A stretch of 64,000 bases of DNA from Rhipicephalus microplus. Its lineage: Eukaryota > Arthropoda > Arachnida > Ixodida > Ixodidae. The position numbers and the translations under genes are program-made. Below are positions 41,913-55,969 of the stretch, piece by piece. Location of the stretch: the NCBI RefSeq assembly GCF_043290135.1, contig NC_134701.1:203532601-203596600 (forward strand). The letters are read 5' to 3'. The notes under the pieces are model-generated. The model made no database searches, was not told the DNA's origin, and saw only the letters and a list, made by a program, of their open reading frames with translations. Numbering within the stretch: the first letter of the stretch is position 1; each line of letters begins with the position of its first letter.

Positions 41913-44900
41913 TTATTTCCAGTGTGTGCAGGCCTGTACGGAAGCAATAAGCCTTCAGCTGCGGCATGCTCTGGGCCATTTGAAAGCAAAACGTTCTACG
42001 TGACCAGAGGTTCCCATTACGTGCGTGACCGCTGAGCTTGCTTCCAATGCTCGGGGGCGCATGGCGCGCTGGTTGGAAAACTGTAAAGCACGAGATCTTT
42101 CGCTTTATTTTATTTCCATTCTTGTGAACTAGACAGTAATAGTAAGATAATTGTTTGCAATCAGCGGCCGCAAAAGGGTTGCTTTAATAGAACTTAGGGT
42201 AGAACCATAACTTCATATAGAAAGCAGAAAATGTCTATGTTTATGAACTGGTAGTTCAATGTTTCTTCGTAGCCTTTCAAAAAGCAGGTGGTGCATTCTG
42301 ACGGCAACGTTGTAGTGGTAGAGGTTTATCGTGTGTAAAAAATTATCGTAATCATAAATGAGCTTGACCTCAATAACCATCCAAGCACTTTGTACACATG
42401 GTCAACAAAAGAAGCTGAAACGTTCCCACCATGTAGCTCTGCTGTGACCCAGACTTGTACAGCTTAGTGCAAAGTGCATTTATTTTTTGCAAAACAATGT
42501 ACCTATTGCACAAGTACCTGTTGTATCGCTCTCAACTCTTACCAAGACGCGATTTTCTTGTGTTGTTTCGAAATTCCAAGACGGGCGAGCTTGCTGATGT
42601 ACTTGGGGTTCGGGCCAGTAGGCTCTGATCGGCTTCGTCGTTCTGCTAACGTAAGTGGTGCTCTGAGAACTGTAGTTTTAGAAAGGTGGACATATTGCCC
42701 TACGTTATGATTTGGTCGGGCTTGATATTGTCACGACGTCAAAACAGAGGTCTTGCCGTAGAGACTGAGACACCAGAAGCAGGTCGATCTTTTTAATTAG
42801 AACGCGAAAGCGAGTTCTTCTTCTTCTTCCATTTCGTAGTCCTTCGTGGCACATGCACAACTGTCATCGTCTTTCTTGGGCAAGCACGTGACAATAATCT
42901 ACGCCTATACAGGAAGAAAGACAAAATAAAGACAGGAATGATGATGAGAAGCTAAAAAGGTGAGTGTATAACAGACCACGCGTTTTCTCTGATGCCCGGA
43001 TCCTCGCTGCTTAAGAATGCCTTTGACACATTATTTATGCTTAGGCGATGTTCCAGGCCTTTGTTTTTTGTTGTTGTTGAAGCTACTAGGTGCAATTCAC
43101 GGAAAAGTGTTTTCACTTCTTTATTTATCTAATAAAATGGAGGAATAGTTTTGCAAGGCATTCATTACAGTGACGGCTTCTGGTGGCGCTTGCCGCGCTG
43201 CACACATCTGATACATTGCACTATGCAACAGGTGGGAAACACATAAATAACTTCGTACAGCAAAGAAGTATATTTCATTTGAGATGATTTTCTGTATACA
43301 ATCAATTAGCCATTATTGATATCTTAAGCACATCTAAAAAAAAACCTTCGTTTAAGACGTCATTTGTAGAAGCTGTCTGCAGCTAGCCGACTACCATCGT
43401 TGGTGATTTCGCTAAATTCATAGTATTATCGAAGACCTACGGTACTTCAACCAGCGAAAAGTGCTGTTAGAAGTAGCCATAGCGTAAAACTTACCTTCTT
43501 TTTATTGTTACAAAGGTAGAATACCAGGGAAGTGAGTGCACTTTGCCTGAGACTATCACCTTACATGAATATTAGCACAGAATAACCCTGTGGCAAGCCG
43601 CTGTTCACACTAAATAAAAAAATCAGCCATGTTGTCTAGATTGAAAATTAAAGCAGCAAATAGGCCCATCTAAAACCTTCAATATTAAGGCACCAGTGTG
43701 AAGGCCTTGCAAACATATGTTTTTGCTACTGTGTATAATCCGATCACTTAGGTTTTGTTCGTGAGCTGACAGACTTGAAAAATAAAAAAAATGAAGAGCA
43801 TACACGATAGATAAAATATTAATTTGTACAAAAAATAACATTTCCAACAACATTGTGAAGGTTTTTGTTTCCATATCAAAGAACATATCTGAGAACTTAA
43901 GGCTAACACATTTTAAGCATTGCGTTACGGTAATAGCAAGACAAAATGATTAAGCGTAGGGTGCACTAATTGAAAGATCTAGACACTGACTCAGGAACAG
44001 ACATTTCTAATTCATATGTCGAGGTGCGAGACCGTTTGATGAAACGGGAATTTGTTGGGCAACTGCGCTCAAGAAAATCAGTATTGAAAGTTGCGTGCAG
44101 TATCCCTCTGCTTCTACAGGTACAACGAAAAAAACAACAACAAAAAGAACAAAATTTGCAATTTCAAAGAACTCATTTATTGACACCTGTCACTTATTAG
44201 AATGAATAGAAAGTTATTGAAAATATAGAAACAACCTTAAATAGAGTGATCTGCAAGTAGGCTGTCTTGTGCTGTACACATCCGTATCATTTCCATTGCC
44301 TTATTCATAGCCTCAATGGTTGTCATTTTTTACTTTTATCCTGTCATGTGACACCAACCATAGACATAGCGACATCAGAAAGACGTAGTCACGAGAGCAC
44401 GAACAAAATGCCTTTAGTGCACACAATTGAACACAAAACAGCACATGATGATGGTAGGGCCAGAAGCCCACGATCACTTCTCCTTCGTCATTGTCTGCTG
44501 TTGTCAGACATAGGCATTAAATTTTGTACTAATGAATTTGATCCGAAAATTGTATCAAACCTTGCGCATAAAGCGAACGGAAAGCTTTGCGTCTGCGACT
44601 TTCACAAAGCGTGAAAATGAGCATTCAGTTAAATTTATTCCCCGCTTTCCTCCGATAGGCATGCCACATTCAATACTTTGTTTTACTGCAGAAGCAGAAA
44701 TACAGCCTTTTTGTCTATATTGCTCATAAAGTAGCAATTGGGCGAAAATTTGCGCACCCTCTTCCTGATCTCGCCTGGACTATTCAAATAGTAAATATGT
44801 GCTCAAAATAAGACAGGTTATATTGTATTCGTAGGTTATATTAAGCACACCTTGGCTCATGCAAGAAACAGGAAGAGCAGGTTAGCGCGAAAACTATCCT

Positions 44901-46140
44901 AATATAATGCACTGCAGACTTGAACTTCTTGACCCGCTGAAGTAATAATTACTTGTGACGATTTTACGTTCATCATTTTCACAAGGCCACACCAACTCCA
45001 CTGTGTTTTATCAACTATTGAGTATTTCTCTCTTTCGACCAACGGCGTGAACTCACTGACAAACTCAGAAAAGGAAAAATAAAAAGCGGTATGGATAAAC
45101 GAAATATGATTCGTGTTTCACTGCTATGCTTAACTTAGCCAGCGCAGATAATAGCACAACGACACGTCAACCGCAATTTAAACGGAGACAGAAAGAGCTC
45201 ATCTCCTTTGAAAGTATAATGTAATCAAACCGAGCTTGAAGGACCCGAAATGCGATTTCTAAAGGCGAGCTGTAAGATAAAATAAATATTAGTAACACGA
45301 ACGACTACACACAGCAAACGCCTTTACTGAGGAAAGAGGGGTGCCATAAACACAAAAGAAGTCAGCAAAAAACTGAAATATTCTTTATTTACATATGAGG
45401 CACAGAAAAAAAAAAGCTCAACCCCGATAATTTATGCCGCACCGATGTGAATGCGTTTCCTTTTCGATCCAATATTATGAGGCTGCGTGTACTCAAACCC
45501 ACATGAATGGTGTTCCTCCATACAATGAAAACACCGAAGTTCTGCATGTAGGGTCTTTCTGAACGGGGGATCTAAATAATGTGTATGTATTTGATCCCGA
45601 TCTATGGCAATAGCTTTTTCTGGCTTTCTTTTAAACGCATCTTGGCAGTCGACAAAATTGCTTTTGGATACATCGGGGAAATCATTCATGCATGCTGAGA
45701 AATATGTCTTTACATTCATTTTTTTTCCGCAGCACTAGCGCATTTATTTTGAGGATGGTTGTTGGCTACAATGATTATGAATAAAGTTGCGATTGAAGGT
45801 ATTCGGGAGACGGGTGCATGTCTACTGGCCCACAAGTCTTTTAGCCGCACTGGCTTAACCAGTTCGTTTTTCAGCATCCCCTTGTTTAGCAGGAGTCGAT
45901 TTGTTCACCTGTTGCTGAGAAAAGAGGTCAGAAATTTGAATGCGTGTTTTGTGGGGAACGTGTCTATTAGTGAGCCTAAATTTACGAAAAAAAGTCTTTA
46001 AAAATTGTAGCGGTTTGAAACCAATACAAGTTATGCTTCGCAGTGAGAAACCGAGATGCTTCACGACGTTTAACTTGTTCTGTAAATAAAGTAAAAAGTG
46101 GGATTGCGCTAGTTGGTATTCCGTTATTAACTTGCTCAGC
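41913..46140. other. No confident gene; coding-like frames noted
   Basis: Includes coding-like short frames at 43990-44120 (+, followed by a GTACAA donor-like site), 44355-44614 (+) and 45432-45719 (-, AATAAA about 50 bp after the stop). None shows a domain that I know. No named repeats. Confidence 0.4.
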
Positions 46141-46740
46141 ATGACAATTTAGCCAACGAGCACAAGAGACGGGGAGCCACGCAGACTTTCAACTGATTTA
46201 TTATTACTAACACGCACATGTATATAGGTTACAGAAAAAGATAAAATCACATGCTTATACAAGAACGCAGGCAAAAAGTCAACAAAACAAAAAAGGCTGC
46301 AAAAGAACCAAGTGATCACCCTGGAACACCACATGCCGTTAAATTCTTATACGGCAATTTTTTTTCTGGTAAAGCTACGGATGGTTTACTGATGCAGCGG
46401 CCGCGAGTGATTGTTGCCGCTTATATTATGATTCCATAGTGCCTTTGTTAGACTGGGACGCCAGAACCATTGCCTGTTTGAATTCTCGAGGCAGCTGGGT
46501 CAGCGAAACGTCCGTAATTTTATCAGAAAAATATTCGCCTATTTGAATGTATCAGCATGTGGTGTTCCAGGTTGACCACCTGCTTTTTTTTTTGAGGCTC
46601 GTTGTTTTGTTGATGTTTTTGCCTGTGTTCTTGTATACCCATGTGACCTTATCTTTTTCTGTAACCTTTACCTAAAGCAGGGTGATCACCCGGTTCTTTG
46701 CAGCATGATTGTTTTGTTGACTTCTTTGTTGTTGATGTAG
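46141..46740. mobile_element. Two Penelope-like 3' ends in head-to-head inverted array
   Basis: Left arm 46228-46411 and right arm 46483-46672 are diverged inverted copies sharing GGTTACAGAAAAAGATAA, AACAAAACAA and CCTGGAACACCACATGC. On the minus strand the left arm carries RCISKPSVALPEK then a stop and 3' UTR, typical of the Penelope C terminus; the right arm shows a decayed equivalent (SETSVILSEK) on the plus strand. A partial third unit (46675-46730) repeats part of the right arm in tandem. No RT is present. Confidence 0.6.
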
Positions 46741-49700
46741 GTAAAGATTGAAAACTAATGCAATAAGAACGTTTTGTTTTTCAAGTGCAGTACTTATTCT
46801 CTCACAAATTTTATTATTTTTATTTTTTATACAGAATGAACGATGCATGGTCATATATGCTAGGATTTTCCGATAGATAGACAGCCAGGAAGAGGCTTGT
46901 TTTCGTGCTCCTGTATTTTATTTTACACTGTTCCTTTAGGTTTCCCAGTGAAAAGGTAATACACTACGTGCTTTAGCGCCACGGGACATGAGGAGCAGCT
47001 ATTTTTAATACTATGTCCATGTTTTGCAAATTTCGAATAGAAATCATCTATGTTTCTGACAATGCATAGGGTTGAACCTGTTTCTACAAAGGACGCTTCT
47101 AATTGAACGAAAAATTACAAAGAAATGTAAATTAGAATCTTAGTCGGCACACACGTTTTTTTTTTTACCACATGTATTGGTAGGTTTTTTTTATTTGCCA
47201 GGAAAGAAATCAACCTTCGGTTTGCAACATCGGCAACATTAAGAAACATGACTGTATTCATAATTTTAGGGTTATTCGTTCCGGCATGAATTGCCAAGTA
47301 CATCTTATTCGATGAGCCCAGAAATATAGAGCCACACCATGAGTAAACAAAGCAGCTTAGACATGATTACATTACGGTAATTTGATAAATTTTGACGAAA
47401 TATTATGTTTCCTATCGAGACAGGTGCTGCTTGCTTGGCAAAAACGATTGTGACTAATTGGGCATTGCGAAAATGAATGGCACTGCATGTCACGTGACAC
47501 CTATTGCAATGGTCGTAGAATGATTTTATTCTTTAGTGTTACGTCGTACATCAGAAGCTTTTTTTTTCATTTGGATGCGATCTGTTATTCACTTAGAACG
47601 CTGTGAAGAAGCGTTGTCTTACCAACTATTTTTCTGAACCAATTACCACTCACGAAATGGTGCACAGTTGCCATTCACACTCAAATACCAAGTGCATTCA
47701 ATAACGCGGGTATTTTATTGTCTTAATAAAAGACTCTATTCGGGCTAATAGATCAAACTATACCACGAAACGCAATTACTCTTTTCATAGAGGAAGGCAA
47801 AGTGGGCAATAGAACGAACTAGCATGGCGTTCCATCATCTTTCTTTTTTTTTTTAGAGATGCGTGTAGTAAACGGCAGAGAGAAATGTCTCTCTCCCATT
47901 GATTGAATTTCTTTTATACAATAAAAAGATACGACAAGACTGTTTAGATGAACCAAGCACTTATTGTTTTTCCCAGAAAAGACAAGCCGACACGTACGAA
48001 TATTTGTCTTTTTTTTTTATTTACCATCCTTTGAGCATTTCGCCAGAACACGGTACTGCACTCGAAAGCTTGACCATTGATAAAACGTCTGAGCACATCC
48101 GAGCTCTTTTTTTAAGTGTTTAAGTTTTGGATTCCACAAACATTGTGACAGTTATATAGTTCGAATGAAAAGAAGCGTAGCAATCACTTTGATGTATTTT
48201 AAGGATGCACTAGCGTGACCTTTCGTTAACATGTGCGCTCAGTTCATGAGCAGTGCAGAAAGTGTTTAAATACTCGTGGTATACTGATTAACGTCCCCGT
48301 CTTTCCTTTTTCTCGTGCTCGCCCATTATTTATTTCCGTAACTTTATTTTACTTTCGTGGCATGTGTAGTCGTGGACGCTATAAGCATACCGAAGAAATT
48401 CTGGGATCAGAACGTATAACGCTGTTTGTTTCACGGTCACATTAAATGTTTGCGCGAGCACAACCTGAGCAGAGGCGCTAGATGGAGGAAATGAAAATCA
48501 CAAAAATGACGACATTAAACGAAAAAATATTTTAAGAAAACAGCGTACTGTCAGCAGCATCATACAGTTAGCTTTTAAGATGCAAATTGTTTTCAGTTAC
48601 AATTAGGTTTCAATAAAAGAAACTAAATTTCGCATCTGCATGTGTACGTGAGGGCTCAAGCCAAATCTCGTTGAAACACAGCCGCTACATTAAGAGTCTT
48701 TCAAGATTCGCCGGCGTTGCATGGTAGAAGCTAGAGCATTAGCAAAAATATGAACAGTACACGTTCACTTCAGACGTGTACACAACAGCAGGTACTTTAC
48801 CTACGCCTATTTAAACCTTAATAACGCCATAACATAAAGGCTGGCTAATGAAGAAGTAACGCATCTTTCTTAACGCACAATTAGCTTTCCGAGACATCCA
48901 GCTTCTTTCTAACCATTGCAAGAATACTTGCATAGACTAATCACAAACTGAAATTGTAAAGAATCTATGGGTATTGAACAACTTGGAAAGTACATGCATT
49001 GCAAGCGACGCAACTATCAAGAGACATGCGAGTAATCTATCGAAGTGGCAAACAGAAACGTTAGGTGCATTGCTCCTCTGCTTTCGACAATTACTCTTTG
49101 TCTTCTCGGTCAAATGCTGGCGTCTTGAGGAACTGTTATGCATCATTAAGACTATTTTAAGCACGAAACAAGCTTGCTGCGTTAACGTAAATGGCATAGA
49201 ACGCAATATGCTACCACTTGCGGCCATTCGACAAACGCATAGCTTGCCGGTGTTTGCGGTGATGGTCTACGGGCGATTTCGGTGATTTCCTTAGAACGAG
49301 CTTCTGGCGAGAACGACTGCTCTTCAGGGAATGTCCATTGAGACATCCATGCAATGTAAAGAGCGAATAAGGGTCATTAAAATGCGTTTGCCGGGATAGT
49401 AGCTCGGAAGCTTCTGATGTAGTGGTGGCTGGGAACGCATTAAAACTCTGCGTACAAATTCAGCGAAGCCATGCGGTCAGTGACCTATTTAGCCACTTTG
49501 GGTAGCGGCATCCCGAGAACAAAACAGTTCGTAAAAACATTAAAGCTTATTTAGAAAATGGTCTTGCTCTATTCTTAATCTTGACCGATCCGACGAGGAT
49601 TGAGTATGGGCGTGTTCATGAGAATTAGCGTAAAATGTTTGCATAATACGCATTAGGGAGGAGTTTTGTTGCTACCATTGAAATATTAAAAAGAAACAAT

Positions 49701-52231
49701 TGCATGAATCGAAATTGTGTTGAATGAACATTTTATAGTATGTTTTTGTGACTCTTATTTAAGTTCAAGCATTTCGCTTTTTAACATTGTATAAGCTCCA
49801 GGGCATAACATTGCAAAGCTTACTAAAGCTCGGAACAGCTGCAAATAAAAGTGTTGTTAACCTTTTTTTATCAACATGCATATGTATGTATAGTGAAGAA
49901 GATCGGAAGAGCGAATTGAGGAGCCTAATTATTGGTAATCAGAGTGAAGTTAAGACTACAGATAATGACAACAACGTCAGTGCAGAAAAAGAAAATTTGG
50001 GGATCCTTAAACATCGTCTTTAATAGTGAAACACGTAGTGATATCTTGTCCCTAGAGTCCCCAGTTAGAGGAAAAAGCAAGACATAAGTTTTTTCTCTAC
50101 CTGCACAAAAAGTTGTGGCGCTGCCCCTACTTTCACGTGGAAGTGCTTGTTCTGAAGAATTTCGAAAATAAGAGGTGTGAAGGGACATGATATTAACCGT
50201 GCCCGTCTGTTCAAATATGAACTCGCGTACAAGAAAAAGATAGGAAACACAATTTCAAACGCCTTGTCTAGGTCCTTACAGTCAAATGAATATTCATGCG
50301 GTTTCTTCATTAACGTGGAGCCTAAGTAGAAATAACACACTGGACATTCACAACGAGAATACGTACCAGCAACTGAAAGTTAAAGTGAAAAGCAGTGTGA
50401 GAAGCCTGGGGCACTGCATTCTTAAAAGGGTTACTGGAGAAGACTAAGGGGTATCGAAGCAACCCACTTTGAATATTCAACCTTCGTTAAAACCTAATGC
50501 ACTGCCCCTTTCGAACAGGTTGTTTGAAGAAGACTTTAACTGAGAAAGTGAATTTGTTAGAAATCGTTCGTAAAGTTGTTAGAAAATACGGGTAAGAAAG
50601 AGAATTATTTTTCTTAACCTTGATACAAAGGAACATTTGCTTCTATTTAAGAAAAAAACAATCATTATTTTTGTTTAGCTATGCTCAAAACTCTGCACCT
50701 CCCATTAATAATGGCACACCACTTGGATAAAAAAAGTTTTTATGACATTTTCCATTTACTACTTAACTAGAACCCCTGGTATCTCACCAAAACATTGCGC
50801 AACAAATTTTGTTGCTTTCACTTTGTTTCTTTTGCATTCTTCTAACAGTTCGGAACATGTTATCTGTAAAACATGAGTGCAACCACCAAACGTTTGCAGC
50901 GCTGTTCTGATGGAGTGTTTCTACATGTATTTTCCTTGTGACTCTGATTTTTGCCTTTGTTCATCACTAGCTTCATGCTCATTGCAACTCTTGCTTTGTG
51001 TATATATATATACGTCAGTTTATTGAATAGATATTCTTAGAAATTAGCGCCAGTCCCATGCTCTTCTTTATCTGTCCATGTGTTGCCTTGCAATAATTTA
51101 TGGTTTTTCTTTGAAAAGTTAAGTGACAATGCTACAGGCCTTAGCCTTTACAGAAAAATTACATTCATATGCGAAATACAACCTAATGGCAATAACAGAA
51201 ACAGGAGATCTGCAGAACAAGTAAAAAGCAACATCCTAAATTCAAAGTCACCTTATTGGCACCGAAGATAAAAATAATGCCTGGCTTCTCAAATAAATAC
51301 TTAGTCAGGAATGAGTAACTGACGATTTGAAGCCAGATGCTATAAACCACACGGCGAGTTTTTGAGGCAAGCTAGGAAGGTAACATTGATTGGCCACCAC
51401 CACACCATCACCCTTGATAGAGAGAATTGAGCCATGCCACACGCAAGTAGTCTATAACGAGAAGCCACGAGAGCTGTGATACTGGACTTCTATTTCACCT
51501 TTCTCTCTTATTTTTTTCGCTAGTGATTTCTTGCTTGCTAATTTTGCTTGTGTTACATTTACCAGAATTGAGTGCCTTTTCCTGCTCCGCTCGATGTCAT
51601 ATCTCTGAATTACCGCCCACATTTTTAGGCCATCCCTTCAGCAACCGTTCATTTTTTAATAGTAGAAAGGTGGGCTACAGTTTATTGTCTTCACAAGTTG
51701 AGAAATATTTCGAGATTATTGAGCATCGGTCACAGTTGCTTTGATGGAAGCTGGAATGATGTCAGCCACGTCTTCCCCATGTTTAATAAAGATTTATGTG
51801 AAATGAAATAAATTTGCCATGTTTCTTCATAAGTACTTAATTACGTCTGCTTGAATATAAACTGTCTGGCTATGTGATTCTCGGCTAACTTGAGCCACAG
51901 CAAATACGTTTTTTGCTGCATTATAGGGGATAATTCGCCATGGCCTTCTCTGAGTTGGAATAATTTACGGGGAATTCACAGCACCTTTATATCTTGCAAT
52001 TTCATTTTCGACCGTCACAGCTTCTTGAAAATAGTATATGCGAGCATTTGTTTTTATTGCCTGCTGAAACAATCGAGCTACGCCCCAAGCTCGTTGCGTT
52101 TATGGCTAGATCAGAAGTTTGTAACGCGCTCGGTGCAAGCACTATATCTGCCATTATGTGGGAGAGGTTCTGTCTTTGGGTTCTTGTGTTTATGTTTGCC
52201 TTTCTGTGTTTACATTGACGTTAACGTGCAG
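46741..52231. other. No confident gene
   Basis: A+T-rich. Coding-like short frames at 49890-50023 (+) and 50215-50326 (-) lie next to splice-like signals, but no domain is recognised. A short (TA)n is at 51001-51013. No mobile element recognised. Confidence 0.4.
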
Positions 52232-52378
52232 GAACACTGTACGTTTGAAGCGGTGTGGCCTCATCCGCATTTTTCAGGGTTGAATGACCCGGAAGTCAAC
52301 GCTTATTACTACAGAAACATTTGCGGCAGCATGAATTACCTTTGTGAATTCACTGTGGAATGTTCTGTATTTCCGTAA
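52232..52378 (+). CDS. Candidate terminal exon of a Cys-containing protein (unknown)
   Basis: I do not recognise the protein. A pyrimidine-rich tract (TTTGCCTTTCTGTGTTTACATTG..) runs to a GTGCAG acceptor at 52226-52231. From 52232 there are 48 codons with four Cys (first in EHCTFE, then NICGS, YLCEF and VECSV), balanced composition unlike the Leu/Ser/Phe-rich chance frames around it, and a TAA at 52376-52378. AATAAA follows at 52397-52402. That combination is what a last exon looks like. The same frame stays open upstream to 51890, but that part has non-coding composition and would be intron. No upstream exon was found, so it may be chance or a gene relic. Confidence 0.25.
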   Translation, partial: EHCTFEAVWPHPHFSGLNDPEVNAYYYRNICGSMNYLCEFTVECSVFP

Positions 52379-52402
52379 TCAGAGAAATTAAGATTTAATA
52401 AA

Positions 52403-55400
52403 TGGGGCAGCTTTGTGTCACGGTGAGAATATGGTATTTCTGAGGCTGCGGATACAATCTCATATAGACAGCCTCGTTACAAATGAGATCAATCACAATA
52501 TAGCTCGTGTACTGTGCAAAAAAGGGTGTCAGATAAAAATTAAGGTAAAATTACCTATATTATTCACTGCTTCACATTTTGAATCACTTTACACCACCGG
52601 ACTTGATGCTCCCAAATATTGTGGACCAATGTCAATCCTCTATTTTGTAGTATAGTAAAACATATTTAAAAAGACTGGACTAGGCATACTGTGGCCAGCA
52701 TCATCGTATGTTATAAATGGCGGAGAATGTATAGAAATAATTGAGAAAGTTATCCTAATTTGCATTTTCTACTTCACGCCGAAACTTTCGCAATGTGATA
52801 ATTTGCGGACAAAGTCGCTAGCACAAAAACCTGCACTAACTGCACTTAGAGTTGCGGCAAATATGCTGCGTATCTTGAAGGAAAAACTGATTGAGTACTT
52901 CAACTTGGCTCGAGAATGTTCGCACCTCTTGAGTTGATAGTTTCCTTAATTTTGCAGCAGCTTCAACATTTGAAACTTCACCTCGATGAACAGTAAGTGT
53001 GCCAGATGCCATGTCATTTATCTAAGATTGAAAGGAATATGGGCTATGCGGATAAAGAAAGGGAGCTTTAAGCATCTCTAACGTAAACAAGCGTGGAAGA
53101 GGAGACACGCCATCGGGGTAAGCAAGACGACCTAATTCTGGAGACGTTCCAGTGCGTCGTCGTTTAGGTTTGTAGATGTTGACACTTAAGCACTGCCCAA
53201 CGAGAGAACGCAGTGATGCGAGCCAAAGTGGATTACAGGGCTAATCAGAGGAATCCGTCCGTCGAGCCATGCTCTTGATACGCAGAGGTAGTACACATGC
53301 ATTGAGCAAAATGAGCGAGCTTATCCTGTCATCCGCAATGCATGCTCCACCGACTGAGGAGAACTGCGGAGAGACTACAGTAAGCTTGAATGAAACGTCG
53401 CCATGGTGATGTGCAAGCCACTGAGGATGTCGTTTCTTTTGGATACGCAAACATGCAAGGTAATGAACTGTTCCGAGTTGAAAGCATGTATACACACGGC
53501 GTTTGGTATGGCTAACGAAGTTGCTCATCAGACCAAAGTATTAGCCTACCGAACACAGAGAGACATAGAGAGAAAAAACAAATTTGCGGCCAACTAAGAG
53601 TCAGGCTATTCAGAGGATGAAGACCCTGTCTGGTAAACACCACACTCTGCCCCGTGTGTTGATTTGACAGGGCAACGATGGTACCACTGTTGAAATTCCA
53701 TTGGTCAAGTGACCACTGAAACTGACAAGCCCGTGTCAGTTTACCTGTGGTCATTTACTCGTATACAGATTTTTGTTTATGTCAGAACAGATTGCTGGAG
53801 GTTGTTTAGAAATTGCCATTGTAATGTGAGCGTGCACATATTGGACAGACCAGACGATGCGTGAATATTAAATTAACGTGAAACTTGATTAGCGTGTTGT
53901 TCCTTTGTACCTGTATGTTTGTTACTTTTTTGTTTGTCTGATTGTAGAGAGATGTGTAGAAATCATATGTTTTGGCATGTTTACATCGCCCTAATGAGTC
54001 TGCTGCACACACATGGTCACTTCATTCAGACTTGGTGGTCCTTTGTATAATCATTTATTTCTTCTAACTTTCTCCTCGTTTGTTTGTTGTAGTAGGCTGT
54101 TCATAAATGTAACTTTATCTTTAGCAACACCAATAAAAACAAAACACCCGTTACCTCCACCTTTTCTGTGTTTTTGTAAATAGTTCACAAACTTTTTCTC
54201 GCTTACAATGTGCTATACCCGTATTTTTAGAATCCGGAAGTGAGCAATGCAATTTTAAACATGTGGCAACAGGATTTCAAAACTTTACAATCAGAAGAAA
54301 AAGAAAAATATATTGCCACTGGATAAGCGAAAAGATAAAACAAAGGCTGGATAAGGTATTTTCGTTTTGAAGGAGGCTAACATAAAATGAGTGTTAATAA
54401 TGCATCGATACCGAAGACAAAATAATCTGATTAATAGGACAATGCAGCGTATAAGAACGCTAATCGCCTTTACAAATTGTTTAGTTGCTAGTGTGTTATT
54501 ATCTTTCACGAGTCTCTATTACTTTGCGAGCCTGCTACAGTAGTAAAGTCAATCAGCCACCCTGAAGTTGTGAAGAGCCAAACACATAATTTTATGTTGA
54601 AAGTTGCAATTTGATTGTTGCGGAATAAAAGTGACGAAACTACTCATGAAAGTTTTCAGTCTTGTGGTTTTCGAATACACGAATTTCGTTAACCTACTTG
54701 TTTGGCCCACTCTTGCTTCGTTGAACATGGGCATTGACTCATCTGCCGCACTCACATGCAGCTTTTGCCAGTCCTACATGCGTAGCCCACATTTACCACC
54801 CCTATATGCATGCTGCTTCTTCGTTGTTTTGTTTTTATTTAAAGCATGGAGGAGTTTTTTTTTCACAGTTTTATCTAGAAGCCTTACGACAGGAAACGTT
54901 TGAGAGCACCTTATCAACATTTCTCATGAGCACGCTTTTATGTAGCTACGGGCTTTATTTTAACAAAAAGGTGTGCTTTGCTTTTTTACACATCTTAGAG
55001 CCTAAGGAGAGTACTCCTTTCAGAGAGGCACGTTGACTCTGTTAGCTAGGAGAGTCGTGCACTGACTTTTTCGTGGAAAGTCTTGTGTTTCACAAAACAA
55101 AAGTCAACGTGTTTCTCGAAATGTCATGCTACGCTTACATTGCATGCTTACAGGAGAGCTTAAGTTTCTATAGTGTTGGCAAGCATGATTCAGTTTGTGC
55201 TTCACTCACTTCTCTATACCCATATCTCCTGAACAGTCACCTTCTGTCTTCACTTAAATGTATACGTCGACTTATTCATCTGCCTTTGGACATCATGTAT
55301 TTCCACCTACTTGACGACTGCGGTTTTTTTTCAAGAGAAGTTACAAAGGGCATGTGAACAAGTGAAGAGAATGGCGCAAGTCAAAACTCAGAACAGAAAA

Positions 55401-55758
55401 GGGGCCCAACAGTGCGCACAAGACGAATCAGTGCGAGTACTTTGGCGTCTGTCGGTACTAATTAGAGCCCGCACGTAATTATAGCCAGAATTTCGGCTGC
55501 TTTTATAATGAAGAACGTGACCATTGGCACTGCTGGCAGACCACTGAGGGTAGCACGGCGACACCGTCTTGGTAACGTGAAGCGAATTGAATGCTTGCTC
55601 ATTTAGTATGTTCTCGACAGGTCGTTATTCACGTCCGTGCTCTCACTGAGCTACAAAAAAGTTCAAGAATGAATGGTCTTTCGTTCATTCTGTGTCATGC
55701 AAGTGGGAAAGGAAGAATGTGTTGCTTCTCTGGGCATAGATGTACGGGAATCGCAAGT
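52403..55758. other. No gene seen
   Basis: Short frames only; a minus-strand frame at about 53590-53754 has mixed composition but no recognisable domain. No repeat family recognised. Confidence 0.4.
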
Positions 55759-55770
55759 CACAATTGTATA

Positions 55771-55957
55771 TAATGATATGTGGGGTTTAAAGTTCCAAAA
55801 CCACCGTATGAATATAAGGGACACCGTCGTGGAGGGCTCCGGAAATTTCGACCACGTGGGGTTCTTTATTGGGCTCTCAAATATGTGCACACGGTCCTTC
55901 AACATTTAAGCCTCCACCGGAAATGCAGCCGCCACAGCCGGGAATCGATCCCGCGAC
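55771..55957 (-). mobile_element. Ruka-type SINE, 5'-truncated at the B box
   Basis: Minus-strand body ends in the B box (GGGATCGATTCCCGG) and lacks the rest of the head. Perfect 12-bp duplication CACAATTGTATA at 55759-55770 and 55958-55969. Confidence 0.9.
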
Positions 55958-55969
55958 CACAATTGTATA

